64,000 nucleotides of DNA from Actinacidiphila cocklensis. Its GTDB lineage: Bacteria > Actinomycetota > Actinomycetes > Streptomycetales > Streptomycetaceae. The notes beneath the pieces were generated by a model. That model was not told the origin of the DNA and did not search any database. It saw only the letters and a list, made by a program, of their open reading frames with translations. Made by a program: the position numbers and the translations under genes. The number at the start of each line of letters is the position of its first letter. Positions within the stretch are counted from its first letter, which is position 1. The stretch covers positions 266,835 to 330,834 of the forward strand of contig NZ_CAJSLV010000059.1 in NCBI RefSeq assembly GCF_907177275.1, given 5' to 3'. Below, piece by piece: positions 7,798 through 16,181 of this stretch.

Positions 7798-8721
7798 TCA
7801 CCCCATCGCGGCGGGGCGCGGGGCACCCTGGAAGACCTGCCGCGAGTGCCAGGAACGGTGGGCAGCCGCGACCGGGAGCGCGCCCGGCTGCGGGCCGATC
7901 ACCGGGCGGCCCGCGAGCGCGACAACCTGCTCGTGTGCGACAGCGCTGCGCCCCACGAAGGCCTGGGAGACCAGGATCCGGTGGCCGTCGCCGACACCGA
8001 GAACACCCTTGTCGAACAGCTTGTGGTGCAGCGCGCACAGGCACAGCCCGTTGTCGACGTCGTCCGGGCCGTCGAATGCCCACCAGCGGACGTGCGCGGC
8101 CTCCAGACCGACCGGCAGCGCGCCGATCCGCCCGTCGTAGCCGCAGAAGGCGCACTGGTACTCGTACGCGGTCAGTACAGCCTCGCGCATCTGCCGGTCC
8201 CGCCGCCTCCGCCGGGCCGCCAGCGGCTCCGTCTCCGCCAGCTCCAGCTCCAGACCGACGGCCTCGCACAACTCCCCGTGCAGCGACGGCGGGAAGTGCA
8301 GATCGAGCAGCACCCGGGCCATCCGGCCGAGCAGCGGCGGCTCGCGCCCCAGCGCCGTCCTCAACTCCGGTACGAGCCTGCCTGCCGCACCCTCCGCCCG
8401 CAGCAGGCGCACCCCGCTCCCGGGACTGCCCGGGCCGCGATCGGTACGCACCTCCCACACACCGTCACTGACCAGGTGGTGGAACGGATACGCGGGCGTC
8501 GTCCTGTTCGCAGGGCCGTACTCGGCCAGCAGCCGCCCCAGATCCGGCTCCACCGCGCTGTACCGCAATTCAACCTCGGCATCCTCCTGAAACCTGCCGA
8601 GGGCGTACAAGAGCAGCAGGGGCTTGTGCGGAGCTCGCATCCCATTCCCGGTCCACTGCCTCAGATTCGCGGCCCGCTCCAGCCAGTCCATGAACGGCGA
8701 TCCTAGGCTCGGCGCGGGCAT
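7798..8721 (-). CDS. HNH endonuclease with sulfur-binding-type domain (modification-dependent restriction)
   Basis: The N-terminal half of this 307-aa protein (WLERAANLRQW, PHKPLLLLYALGRF, YPFHHLVSDGVWEV) looks like the sulfur-binding domain of ScoMcrA-type enzymes, which recognise phosphorothioated DNA. The C-terminal half is an HNH nuclease: CAFCGYDG, then GLEAAHVRWWAFDGPDDVDN, then CALHHKLFDKG, providing zinc cysteines and the catalytic histidine. The known family cuts DNA near phosphorothioate or methyl marks, acting as type IV restriction against modified incoming DNA. GAGG upstream favours ATG 8721 over ATG 8745. No dnd sulfur-modification genes are present in the window, as expected for a host lacking that mark. 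Substrate specificity is inferred. Confidence 0.85.
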   Translation of the reverse strand: MPAPSLGSPFMDWLERAANLRQWTGNGMRAPHKPLLLLYALGRFQEDAEVELRYSAVEPDLGRLLAEYGPANRTTPAYPFHHLVSDGVWEVRTDRGPGSPGSGVRLLRAEGAAGRLVPELRTALGREPPLLGRMARVLLDLHFPPSLHGELCEAVGLELELAETEPLAARRRRRDRQMREAVLTAYEYQCAFCGYDGRIGALPVGLEAAHVRWWAFDGPDDVDNGLCLCALHHKLFDKGVLGVGDGHRILVSQAFVGRSAVAHEQVVALAGRPVIGPQPGALPVAAAHRSWHSRQVFQGAPRPAAMG

Positions 8722-8865
8722 GACGCCTCGGATACGGGCGAGCATGAAGGCGCGCTGCCGCAGGGTGAGAGGTGGCAGCCGCTTGGACGTCGGTCGGCGC
8801 TCCGCAGGGCGCCCTCACCGCCCTGCGCCAAGACTCTCCGATGCGGGGCGACATCTGTGGTTCCG

Positions 8866-9351
8866 TCAGCTGGAGACGGACGCGATGACGTCATCGAGGT
8901 TCATGGCCAGGTCGACGAGGAGGCCGGTCTCTGCCCAGGAGTCCTCCCGGGTGAGCATGGAACCCGTGGCGAAACGTCGGCGGCTTGTGGTGAGTTCGGT
9001 GAGCTGGGACCTGCCGGGTAGGACCGTCACGACACGGTCCTCCTGCACGGTGTGCTGGCGTACGAGGCGTATCCGGCGGACGGTGCCGGCCAGCAGTTGT
9101 GCGGGAGGTTCACTGCTGTGCCAGGTGGCGAACAGCCCGCCCCGCAGCCCCTCGGCCTGATCGGGGTCGGCAACGGTGGCAGTCGCCGCCATGATCACGG
9201 CGGAGTCCGCGGGCAGCAGGACCTCGTCGGGAGCCGCGAACTCGTCCTCGCAGAGGAATTGCGGGTGCCAGCGGACTTCTGTCCCGAGGGCGAACGGCCT
9301 CCCGCAGCACTGCATCTCCCAGTCGGCCACGAACACGGGCAGCGAGTCCAT
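8866..9351 (-). CDS. DUF6578-like small protein
   Basis: From the ATG at 9351 the 161-aa product reads VFVADWEMQCCGRPFALGTEVRW near its start. This W.MQCCG.PF..G..V.W pattern resembles a conserved actinobacterial family of unknown function (DUF6578, assigned from memory). The frame is open further upstream to 9501, but the conserved region begins at 9351. No catalytic motif is evident; the CC pair could bind metal. It is divergent from the nuclease gene starting at 9525, within defence-type cargo. Confidence 0.6.
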   Translation of the reverse strand: MDSLPVFVADWEMQCCGRPFALGTEVRWHPQFLCEDEFAAPDEVLLPADSAVIMAATATVADPDQAEGLRGGLFATWHSSEPPAQLLAGTVRRIRLVRQHTVQEDRVVTVLPGRSQLTELTTSRRRFATGSMLTREDSWAETGLLVDLAMNLDDVIASVSS

Positions 9352-9524
9352 GCGTCCATTGTGAGCGACATACGATCGCGCCACGCAGCTCGTGGAGGCG
9401 CTGATCTCGGCGGCCGGGGCAGCGGATCTGTTGTCCGGCCATAGGGAGAGATGCCGGCGGACCTCGCCGTGCGCTGATATCCCTTGACTCGCAGGGGACA
9501 TCGGATCGAGAAGGAGGGGGCGCT

Positions 9525-10631
9525 GTGCCGCTTGAGTTCGGGTTGTGGCGCGTGGATGACCGACCAGTACGTGTCACCACGACGCCGATGCCGCTGGAGT
9601 CCCGGCTGGAGGAACTCATCGTGGCGGACCCAGCGATCCTGGGTCGGCCGATACTGCTCATCGGTCGGCAACTGCTGACACGCCACAGCAAGGTCATCGA
9701 TCTGCTGGGCATGGACGCTGAGGGCTGCCTGCACGTCCTGGAACTCAAACGGGACCGCACTCCCCGGGATGTCGTCGCCCAACTTCTCGACTACGGAACC
9801 TGGGTACAGGATCTGAGCAACGAGCAGGTGCGTGAGATCTACGCTGCCTACGCGCGAGACACCGGGGTGGCGGAGGAACTGGACGAGGCGTTCGCCCTCC
9901 GGTTCGGGACCAGCCCGCCGGATGCCCTGAACGGTGCCCACACACTCACGGTGGTCGCGAGTGAGGTCGACGCTGCGACCGAGAGAATCGTCACCTATCT
10001 GGCATCGGGCTTCAAGGTTCCGATCAATGTGCTCTTCTTCCGCTACTTCGTCGATGAGGGCCGTTCGTACCTTGCCCGCTCCTGGCTGATCGATGATGTC
10101 GAGGCTGCGGAGTCGTCCGTGGGAACCAAGACCGGAGGAAAGCGGGAACCGTGGAACGGCACGGACTGGTATATCTCGTTCGGCGAGGAACCCGGCGGCC
10201 GTAGCTGGGACGATGCACGCCGCTACGGCTTCGTATCCGCCGGCGGTGGGGACTGGTTCTCCCGCACCCTTCGTGCCCTGCCCGTCGGGGCGCGCGTCTT
10301 CACCCACATCCCCAAGGCCGGCTATGTGGGCATCGGGACCGTCTCCAGTGAGGCGCAGCCGTTCGAGAGCGCGGCCCTCGCCGTGGATGACGAGGTGGTG
10401 CCCATGAGCCGGCTCCCTCTCAAGGGAACCTACCAACATGCTACCGACACTCCGGCGACGGAATCCGGTGAGGACCGCCGCGAATGGGTCGTCCCGATCG
10501 ATTGGGAGAAGTCTGTCCCACGCGATCAGGCGCTGTGGCGGGCGGGCTTCTTCGCCAACCAGAACTCCGCGTGCAAGCTTCGAGCTCACTTCACCATCGA
10601 CGAGGTCTCCCGCCACTTCAACATCGCCTGA
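9525..10631 (+). CDS. NucS/DUF91-like PD-(D/E)xK nuclease
   Basis: This 368-aa protein has a RecB-like nuclease core. Asp59 (VIDLLGMD), Glu73 and Lys75 (LHVLELKRD) and a QxxxY motif (Q86-Y90, AQLLDYGTWV) match the NucS/DUF91 type. The C-terminal part (WYISFGEE, then RVFTHIPKAGYVGIGTV) looks like a PUA/EVE-like binding domain that could read modified bases. A nuclease joined to such a reader suggests restriction of modified DNA; this is inference. The GTG start is well supported by an AAGGAGG-like site at 9510-9517. It sits between genes of uncertain role in the A-B island segment. Confidence 0.72.
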   Translation: MPLEFGLWRVDDRPVRVTTTPMPLESRLEELIVADPAILGRPILLIGRQLLTRHSKVIDLLGMDAEGCLHVLELKRDRTPRDVVAQLLDYGTWVQDLSNEQVREIYAAYARDTGVAEELDEAFALRFGTSPPDALNGAHTLTVVASEVDAATERIVTYLASGFKVPINVLFFRYFVDEGRSYLARSWLIDDVEAAESSVGTKTGGKREPWNGTDWYISFGEEPGGRSWDDARRYGFVSAGGGDWFSRTLRALPVGARVFTHIPKAGYVGIGTVSSEAQPFESAALAVDDEVVPMSRLPLKGTYQHATDTPATESGEDRREWVVPIDWEKSVPRDQALWRAGFFANQNSACKLRAHFTIDEVSRHFNIA

Positions 10632-10750
10632 CACCATCCGACCGGGCACGACGTCGAGCACCGCGTCGATCGCAGCTTCGCCAGGAAGCAGCAACCCACC
10701 CGGCTCCCGCAGCCGGCAATCCTGCCCGGCCTGCCCTCACGGCCGCCCGC

Positions 10751-11368
10751 TCACGGCGAGCCGTTCGTCAGCAGCATGTGGAAGGTGCGGTCCCGGTGAA
10801 TGAACGTAACGGTGTCGCTGTCGCCTCCGTCGAAGTACACCGGCTTCAGCGGCTCCTCCTCACCGCTGTAGTAGCCGGTGGAACGCAGAAAGTCGGGGCT
10901 GATGGCGGCGAAGGACCACGCCGGTCCGTGCGCGCCAAGCAGTTCCCGGTCAAAGGCGCGGACCAGTGGCTCGGCCTCCTTTGCCGGGTAGTGGTGGCGG
11001 TAGGGGCTGAACGCCTCGCAGAGCATCCAGCGAAGCCGCGCCAGGAAGCCGGCATGGTCGAGGGGGCTCATCGTGGCGCGGAAGTCAGCGTGCAGGAGCG
11101 GCCGTTGACGGGGCCGGTCGTCGTACTCGTCCGCCAGGTTGTACCACCCGCGGCAACGGTCGGCGGCACGGACGAGCTGCTCGAACAGGGCACTGCGCAG
11201 GAAGGCGTGGAGGACATCCTGCCGGTTGCCCGCTGTGACGGGCACATCGCAGGCCGCCGTCAGCAGCAGGGTGTTGCTGTTCATGGCGTGATCGACGGCG
11301 GAGAGGAAGGCGTCCACAGCGGGAGGTTCGGGATAGGGCGGCGGTGCCGTGAAGTTCGGGCCATCCAT
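10751..11368 (-). CDS. Hypothetical protein
   Basis: From ATG 11368 the product is about 205 aa with no motif I recognise. It is rich in aromatic and charged residues (RGWYNLADEYDD, AFSPYRHHYPAKEAEP, TVTFIHRDRTFHMLL) and has no signal peptide, so it is probably a soluble globular protein. The frame stays open upstream to 11596, where an SMI1/KNR4-like remnant is visible. The gene may therefore be the 3' part of a fusion. Its place among toxin and immunity genes makes an immunity role conceivable but unproven. Confidence 0.5.
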   Translation of the reverse strand: MDGPNFTAPPPYPEPPAVDAFLSAVDHAMNSNTLLLTAACDVPVTAGNRQDVLHAFLRSALFEQLVRAADRCRGWYNLADEYDDRPRQRPLLHADFRATMSPLDHAGFLARLRWMLCEAFSPYRHHYPAKEAEPLVRAFDRELLGAHGPAWSFAAISPDFLRSTGYYSGEEEPLKPVYFDGGDSDTVTFIHRDRTFHMLLTNGSP

Positions 11369-11596
11369 GGCCGCAGTCTTGCAGACATACACAAGATCCG
11401 CCGGACGCAACCCAGGCTTCAGAAGCGGAGGCAGCAAGAAACCCCGTTCGCGTTCGGCTGCGCGGACGTCTTGGTCGGTAGCACAGGAGGGAAGGGATCC
11501 CGCGTCCCGGAACGCGCGTTCGCGGACCCGAAGGACGAGGTTCGATGTGCCACCCATATCGTTGACCCCCTGGGCGGCGGTGGAGACCGGCTGCAA
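11369..11596 (-). pseudogene. SMI1/KNR4-like N-terminal remnant fused in frame to the next gene
   Basis: This stretch reads ATDQDVRAAERERGFLLPPLL, the opening helix of actinobacterial SMI1/KNR4 (SUKH) proteins, then loses similarity before the usual YxxxNGG-type loop. SUKH proteins are common immunity proteins in polymorphic toxin loci. Either it is a broken immunity gene joined to the following frame, or the whole of 10751-11596 is one 281-aa protein. Confidence 0.35.
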
Positions 11597-11607
11597 TCGC
11601 GTCAGCG

Positions 11608-12219
11608 CTACGAATTACTCTGCGTAATGGCGGCATAGCCGGTCTCGGCGAGGTCCGCAGCCAGGTCTGCCAGGGACGTCTCCGGATTCAGGGTGGTCAC
11701 GAGTGCGGCGGTGAGCGGCTGGCGGCTGAGCACGGCTGCCACTGCGGATCGGTCCAGGGAGGTCTCGTAGTAGTCCTGGGCGAAATGCAAGTACGCATCT
11801 GGTGAGCGGTCCACGAGCAGTTCGAACAGCCGGTCGGCTCCGTCCGGATCGCTTCGCCCCTCGGGGAATTCGACAGCGCCGGTCCGCCATCCGTCGTCGC
11901 AAACCGTGCGCCACAGGCAAACGGTCACCACGGGTATCCCGTCCTCGTCGCAGAACGCGGGCTCCTCGACGAACTCCCGGAAGGCTTCGGGCACCGTGTC
12001 GAGGACGCCGGGCCAGGCCCCGGCGTTGTCGTGGCCGTAGGGACTCATGGGTGACTCGTGGTCGAAGCCGCGCACGTATGCGCCCGCGGCGGAGAAGACG
12101 GCAGACCATTCGTTTCCGCTGCCGTCCCGCATGGAAGCCATCTGCTGGCCCGGCGCCCAGGTGGAGTTGAAGGAGTGGTAGCGGGACTCCCAGTCCGGGC
12201 TGACGACGGATTCCAGCAT
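11608..12219 (-). CDS. Conserved hypothetical protein, possible immunity-type
   Basis: ATG 12219 gives about 203 aa: MLESVVSPDWESRYHSF, then GSGNEWSAVFSAAGAYVRGF, then GVLDTVPEAFREFVEEPAF and VVTVCLWRTVCDDGWRTG. This has the character of a conserved soluble actinobacterial family without an assigned function. The frame runs upstream to 12306, but the N-terminal extension looks non-coding. No catalytic pattern is evident. It is followed by the gene ending at 10751, also of unknown role. Confidence 0.6.
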   Translation of the reverse strand: MLESVVSPDWESRYHSFNSTWAPGQQMASMRDGSGNEWSAVFSAAGAYVRGFDHESPMSPYGHDNAGAWPGVLDTVPEAFREFVEEPAFCDEDGIPVVTVCLWRTVCDDGWRTGAVEFPEGRSDPDGADRLFELLVDRSPDAYLHFAQDYYETSLDRSAVAAVLSRQPLTAALVTTLNPETSLADLAADLAETGYAAITQSNS

Positions 12220-12393
12220 TGCCAGAGCCCGGCAACACCCGCCGAGCACTTCAGCTCTCGTTGCTGAACTCGCTGATGCCAAGGCGAACGGGCTGGTCCC
12301 GTTCACTGAGGTTCAACTCACCGAGGAAGTGCCGGTGCGCGAGCAGGGGCTCGCCGCCCACGCACGCATCGCAATACTTCGTGCCGAAACACT

Positions 12394-13416
12394 TCACCGG
12401 CTGACGCCGGCCGGGGGGATGGCTGTCGGCGGGAAGCCGAATGTGGTGACCAGGCTGGGCTGGTGGAACGAGCAGATCCGGCTGATGCCCGTGCTGGTGA
12501 CGGTGAGCACCACTATTCCGTACGCCTGGTAGGTGCCGTTCCGATCACGCGTATATGCCACCGTGGCGGGCTGCCCGTTGGCGCTCGTCGGCAGCATGAG
12601 CCAGTCACCGGGCGATCCCAGAACCCAGGTACGGAGATAGGGCACGCAGGTCTTGTTGCCGGCGAACCAGGTGGTGAAGGGCGTCGCCTCCAGCGTGGCG
12701 TCCCGGCGCAGCAGCCGTTCCAGAGCGGGCGCGTCGGCGTTCTGGAAGGCAGCGATGTACTGGTCGAGAAGTCTGTGTGCCTCCGGCGCGGTGGGCTGGG
12801 TGATCTCGTCAGCCGCGGGGGCCAGTTCCCGGAGCCTGGTGCGGGCGCGTTGCAGCGTGCTCTTGACTGCCGTTGTGGTGGTGCCGAGCATGACGGCGAC
12901 CTCGGCGGCCGGGAAGGACAGCACCTCCCGCAGGATGAACACGGCCCGTTGCGAGGCGGACAGGTACTGCAAAGTGGCGACAAGCGCCAGTCGCAGGTCC
13001 TCGCGCGCGAGGACGATGGAGGCGGGATCGGCCGCGCCCGGGCCGAGGAGCACATCAGGAATGGGCTGCAGCCAGCTGACACCTGGTTCGGCCGGTACGG
13101 GGGCCGCTTCGGGGTCCGGTTCCGGACCGCCGAGGCCGGAGGGCAGTACACGTCGGCTGTGGTGCGCCAGCGCGGTCAGGCAGGCGTTGGTGGCGATCTG
13201 GTGGAGCCAGGTACGCACCGACGAACGCCCCTCGAACGCGCCGTAGGAGCGCCAGGCACGCAGATACGTCTCCTGGACCACGTCCATGGCGTCGTCCACC
13301 GAGCCGAGCATGCGGTAGCAATGCGCCAGCAGCTCCCGCCGGAACGACTCGGTGGCCTCGACAAACGCCTCGCTGTCGGGAACGACGGGTTCCGTGTCAG
13401 ATCCACTCAAGGTCAA
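12394..13416 (-). CDS. ECF sigma factor with C-terminal SnoaL-like domain (SigG/SigX5 type)
   Basis: This 340-aa protein has sigma region 2 (FRRELLAHCYRMLGSVDDAMD and VVQETYLRAW), region 4 (SASQRAVFILREVLSFPAAE and VAVMLGTTTTAVKSTLQRAR), and a C-terminal NTF2/SnoaL-like extension (from about residue 210, AHRLLDQYIAAFQNADAPALERLL). Family members with this extension are not paired with classical anti-sigma factors; the SnoaL domain may itself modulate activity. It lies 21 bp downstream of a DinB/TIGR03086-type gene and is probably cotranscribed with it. Such sigma factor plus small-molecule-protein pairs are frequent in Streptomyces. Confidence 0.87.
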   Translation of the reverse strand: MTLSGSDTEPVVPDSEAFVEATESFRRELLAHCYRMLGSVDDAMDVVQETYLRAWRSYGAFEGRSSVRTWLHQIATNACLTALAHHSRRVLPSGLGGPEPDPEAAPVPAEPGVSWLQPIPDVLLGPGAADPASIVLAREDLRLALVATLQYLSASQRAVFILREVLSFPAAEVAVMLGTTTTAVKSTLQRARTRLRELAPAADEITQPTAPEAHRLLDQYIAAFQNADAPALERLLRRDATLEATPFTTWFAGNKTCVPYLRTWVLGSPGDWLMLPTSANGQPATVAYTRDRNGTYQAYGIVVLTVTSTGISRICSFHQPSLVTTFGFPPTAIPPAGVSR

Positions 13417-13437
13417 AGCGACTCTCCGGTCCTCCGG

Positions 13438-14019
13438 TCACACGGTGCGACCGAGGAAGGCGGCCAGCCGGTCGGCCGGGCACGCGTCGGCGGGTGCCTC
13501 AACGATGTGCCCGAAGATGGCCGCTCCTTCAGGTCCACGGTAGGCGTCGAGGATCTCGACCCGGGCCTGGACGAGGAGTTCCTCTGCGAGTTCGGGATCC
13601 AGGTCGGTGTCGTACCCGATGGCGCGGGCGAGATCCCAGCCGTGGGTGAACTGGTCCCTGGCAACCATGCCCATCAGGTCGGCGCCGGAGAACTCACCGA
13701 ACGCCAGCACGATGTGCTTCTCCAGGACGCCGGCTGACCCGAAAGCTGCCAGCGCACGCTCCACTGTCTCGTCGTAGCCGGCGAGGAAGTCGCCGGCCGC
13801 CAGGTCCTCGTCGTTGATCTCATGACCCGCACCCATGGCGACGGAGGTCCCCCACCGAGCCGAGCCGACGAAATGGTTGACCAGAGCGCGCACGTCCCAC
13901 GACGCGCAGGGCGTCGCGGCATCCAACTGGTCGGGGCCGACCCTGGCCAGCACCGCCCGGGTGCTGGCGAAGGCCCGGCTCAACTGCCGGACGGGCGCGA
14001 AAGCCTGCTTGCTGTCCAC
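13438..14019 (-). CDS. DinB-superfamily, TIGR03086-type metal-binding protein
   Basis: This 193-aa protein fits the mycothiol-dependent maleylpyruvate isomerase-like family. It has an N-terminal bundle (STRAVLARVGPDQLDAATPC), a characteristic WDVRALVNHFVGS segment with the first metal-ligand histidine, and a later DQFTHGWDLARAIG segment with a second histidine. These proteins bind a divalent metal and may use mycothiol as cofactor; the substrate is unknown. The GTG at 14019 is used as start. The gene leads a two-gene operon with the sigma factor downstream. Confidence 0.8.
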   Translation of the reverse strand: MDSKQAFAPVRQLSRAFASTRAVLARVGPDQLDAATPCASWDVRALVNHFVGSARWGTSVAMGAGHEINDEDLAAGDFLAGYDETVERALAAFGSAGVLEKHIVLAFGEFSGADLMGMVARDQFTHGWDLARAIGYDTDLDPELAEELLVQARVEILDAYRGPEGAAIFGHIVEAPADACPADRLAAFLGRTV

Positions 14020-14244
14020 CGGTTGCGGCCTCTCTCCCAGTTCTTGGCGAATCAGGCCTCACCCCACCGCAGTCGCGGAAGGGCCCCAGCCCACAACAGG
14101 TAGACCTCCTGGCATCGGAAAAGGAATCGCGGCGGTGACATCCACCCGCACGGTGCGGCCCATGGAACCAGCGGCCCCGGCATACCCGGTCGAGGTCGGC
14201 CAATCCGGCGACCTCGGGGGCGAAGGGCGGCGGAGTCTGCGCGC

Positions 14245-14544
14245 GTGCAGCACGGCTACGGGATGGCCCTGACGGACTTCGAAGTGAACCCCACCCACAT
14301 CGCGGACGCCATCCGGAGCAATCCCGGATACCACGGTGAACCGGTGCGCCTCATCTCCTGCTACTCCGGTGCCGACGCGAGACCGCCGGAGCTGCCCCTC
14401 GCGCAGACCCTCGCCAACGAACTCGGCGTGCCGGTGACCGTGCCCACGAGCAAGGTGGGCACGTCGGCGCAGCTCGGGCTGAACCAGACCCCCACGATCG
14501 GCAACAATGGCTACTGGCGCATCTACCTGCCCATGGCCCAGTGA
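14245..14544 (+). pseudogene. C-terminal fragment of a polymorphic toxin
   Basis: The 99-residue frame reads DFEVNPTHIADAIRSNPGY, then VRLISCYSGADA, then LPLAQTLANELGVPV, ending GNNGYWRIYLPMAQ. This resembles the extreme C-terminus of large secreted toxins whose tips are exchanged between strains. A stop at 14101 in the same frame and the lack of any delivery domain upstream show that the N-terminal part is missing. It is followed 22 bp later by a 329-aa gene in the position of an immunity gene. Such displaced toxin tips (orphan cassettes) are usually silent until recombined into a full toxin. Confidence 0.6.
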
Positions 14545-14566
14545 CGGCGGGCACACGGGAGTGACG

Positions 14567-15556
14567 ATGATCAAACGAGCGGGGTTCTACCAGGAGACCA
14601 GCGGTCCGGATGCCGCAGGTGACGCACCGTCCCTGCGCGACGCCGTACGCGACACCGGCCCCTGGGACGAGGACAGCGTCATCGCCTACCTGGAGTCGGC
14701 CCTGGATGTCTACAGCACGATGGGCGCCGAGCGGGACGCACTCACCGGCGACACGTGGATCGCGGGTGCCGGGTCCCTGCTGACCGACGGCACCTGGATC
14801 TGGCCCATCGACCTCGCGCACTACGTACGACGCCACCACGCGGCCCTGGCGCCCGAGTTCCTCGAGCACATCCGGGCCCTCAGCTACACGGTCCCCCTGG
14901 TGGACGACGAACGCGCCAAGGAGATCTTCCTGGCAGAGTTCCCGAACACCGCGCCCGGCCCGGTCACCACGCCCGACGGCTTCTTCACCTGGTACCTGCC
15001 GAAACTGACGGACACCAGGGCTCGTCGGCTCCTCGGTGACCTGGCGAAGGCCGGACTGTCCGCCGTCCACCCTTTGACGCACTCTCTTTTCGGGTTCCGC
15101 GAGACGCCGACCGGTGCCCGCAAGCCCCTGCCCCTCATCGCAGGCGACGAAGCCCTGGCCGCCGATCTGGCCGAAGAAGCCTACTCCCGGGTCGAGTTCA
15201 CCTGCTGGAAGGGATACGACCAGTCCCTGACGGGCATCGTGCGGCGAACAGACGAGTCGACGCAAAGCATCACGCTGACCCTCACCGACCTCCCCGTGCC
15301 CGACCGCGAGCCGACGCTGGCAATGCTGGCGAGCCTCCCCGACCGGGACCCGGCCGGTTGCCTCGGGTTCGTGGTCGATCTGGCCGGTGCCACGGCCGCC
15401 GAGGACTGGGACAGCGTCCTCACCGGTGCCGGAGGGCCGATCACCGTATGGCCGGACACCGTAGGCATCCTGCGCGAGCGTGTTCCCGAGCACCCCGAAC
15501 TCTCGGCGGGCCGGCGCACCCCGCACGGCCCGCTCGACGTCTTCCATCGCCCGTGA
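14567..15556 (+). CDS. Putative immunity protein for the adjacent toxin tip
   Basis: This 329-aa soluble protein lacks a signal peptide. It starts MIKRAGFYQETSGPDA and contains GTWIWPIDLAHYVRRHH, then LVDDERAKEIFLAEFP. A GGGAG at 14557-14561 lies five bases before ATG 14567. I recognise no named family. Its placement immediately after a toxin C-terminal fragment is the basis for proposing immunity. The protein is larger than many immunity proteins and could have another cytoplasmic function. It is the last gene before att scar B. Confidence 0.55.
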   Translation: MIKRAGFYQETSGPDAAGDAPSLRDAVRDTGPWDEDSVIAYLESALDVYSTMGAERDALTGDTWIAGAGSLLTDGTWIWPIDLAHYVRRHHAALAPEFLEHIRALSYTVPLVDDERAKEIFLAEFPNTAPGPVTTPDGFFTWYLPKLTDTRARRLLGDLAKAGLSAVHPLTHSLFGFRETPTGARKPLPLIAGDEALAADLAEEAYSRVEFTCWKGYDQSLTGIVRRTDESTQSITLTLTDLPVPDREPTLAMLASLPDRDPAGCLGFVVDLAGATAAEDWDSVLTGAGGPITVWPDTVGILRERVPEHPELSAGRRTPHGPLDVFHRP

Positions 15557-15750
15557 CCGCAGGCGGATCCGCTCAACAGCCCCGTCGTCCGGAGCCGGAG
15601 AAAAGGTCGCTCCCGGACCGGGCTGACGGTCACCCGAGGCGCTCCCGAACGGCCGCGGACGTACGTGAATGAGATCAGGTCCGAGAACTCTGGCCGGCCA
15701 ATGCCTGGAGTGCTCAACTGCAACCCTCAACGTCGTGCCCGGTGAGGCAC

Positions 15751-15806
15751 TGGCAGAGGATACGAGATTCGAACTCGTGAGGGGTTGCCCCCAACACGCT
15801 TTCCAA
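15751..15806 (-). repeat. att scar B: 3' portion of tRNA-Ser(GGA)
   Basis: This copy matches the intact tRNA gene from the CCA end through the anticodon loop (CTTTCCAA), with a single substitution in the acceptor stem (TGGCAGAGG for TGGCGGAGG). The flank CGTCGTGCCCGGTGAGGCAC at 15731-15750 is also shared. Unlike the other copies, no palindromic terminator precedes it. It marks a boundary between two former insertions. Confidence 0.88.
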
Positions 15807-15902
15807 CGGGGCATGAGGCCGTACGCGAAGAAGCAGAGGCGTTCTGACCTGCGACCAAGTGAGCGCCCAGGCGGGCGGTGGACGGTCCCGGACGCGGCTG
15901 AA

Positions 15903-15923
15903 TGAGACCAGAACTGAGACCGA
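15903..15923. repeat. Paired TGAGACC repeats beside att scar B
   Basis: TGAGACCAG and TGAGACCGA are separated by three bases, in the same position relative to the scar as at the other two sites. The rest of 15557-16181 holds no gene. It contains this scar region and, near 16124-16140, two CAGCTG hexamers five bases apart that could belong to the promoter of the WXG100 operon. Confidence 0.5.
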
Positions 15924-16181
15924 GGGTGTGGGGGCCGGGCCGGTTTCTGGCCGGGACCACGGGCAGGAGGGAAATTGATGGTCCCCGCCGTCCTCAAGCC
16001 CTGGGCAGGACTGCGCGTCGCTGAACACAAGCCAGTGAAAGCAGTGTTCAGGCCATGCTTTTCCTATTTGCCGCGCTTCTTGTCCGGAGTCAGCGCGCGC
16101 TGGACCAGAGTGGCAGTAGGAAACAGCTGTTGATCAGCTGATGCTCTGGGGGATTCGTTGATTCATGGGGGTGGATGACGT

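Noticed and set aside
12220..12412. A plus-strand stretch reading like protein (SALVAELADAKANGLVPFTE, then REQGLAAHARIAILRAETLH)
   Set aside because: It has a coding look but no start, no stop boundary matching a gene, and no family I recognise. It may be a gene fragment left from island turnover, but this is not strong enough to list.
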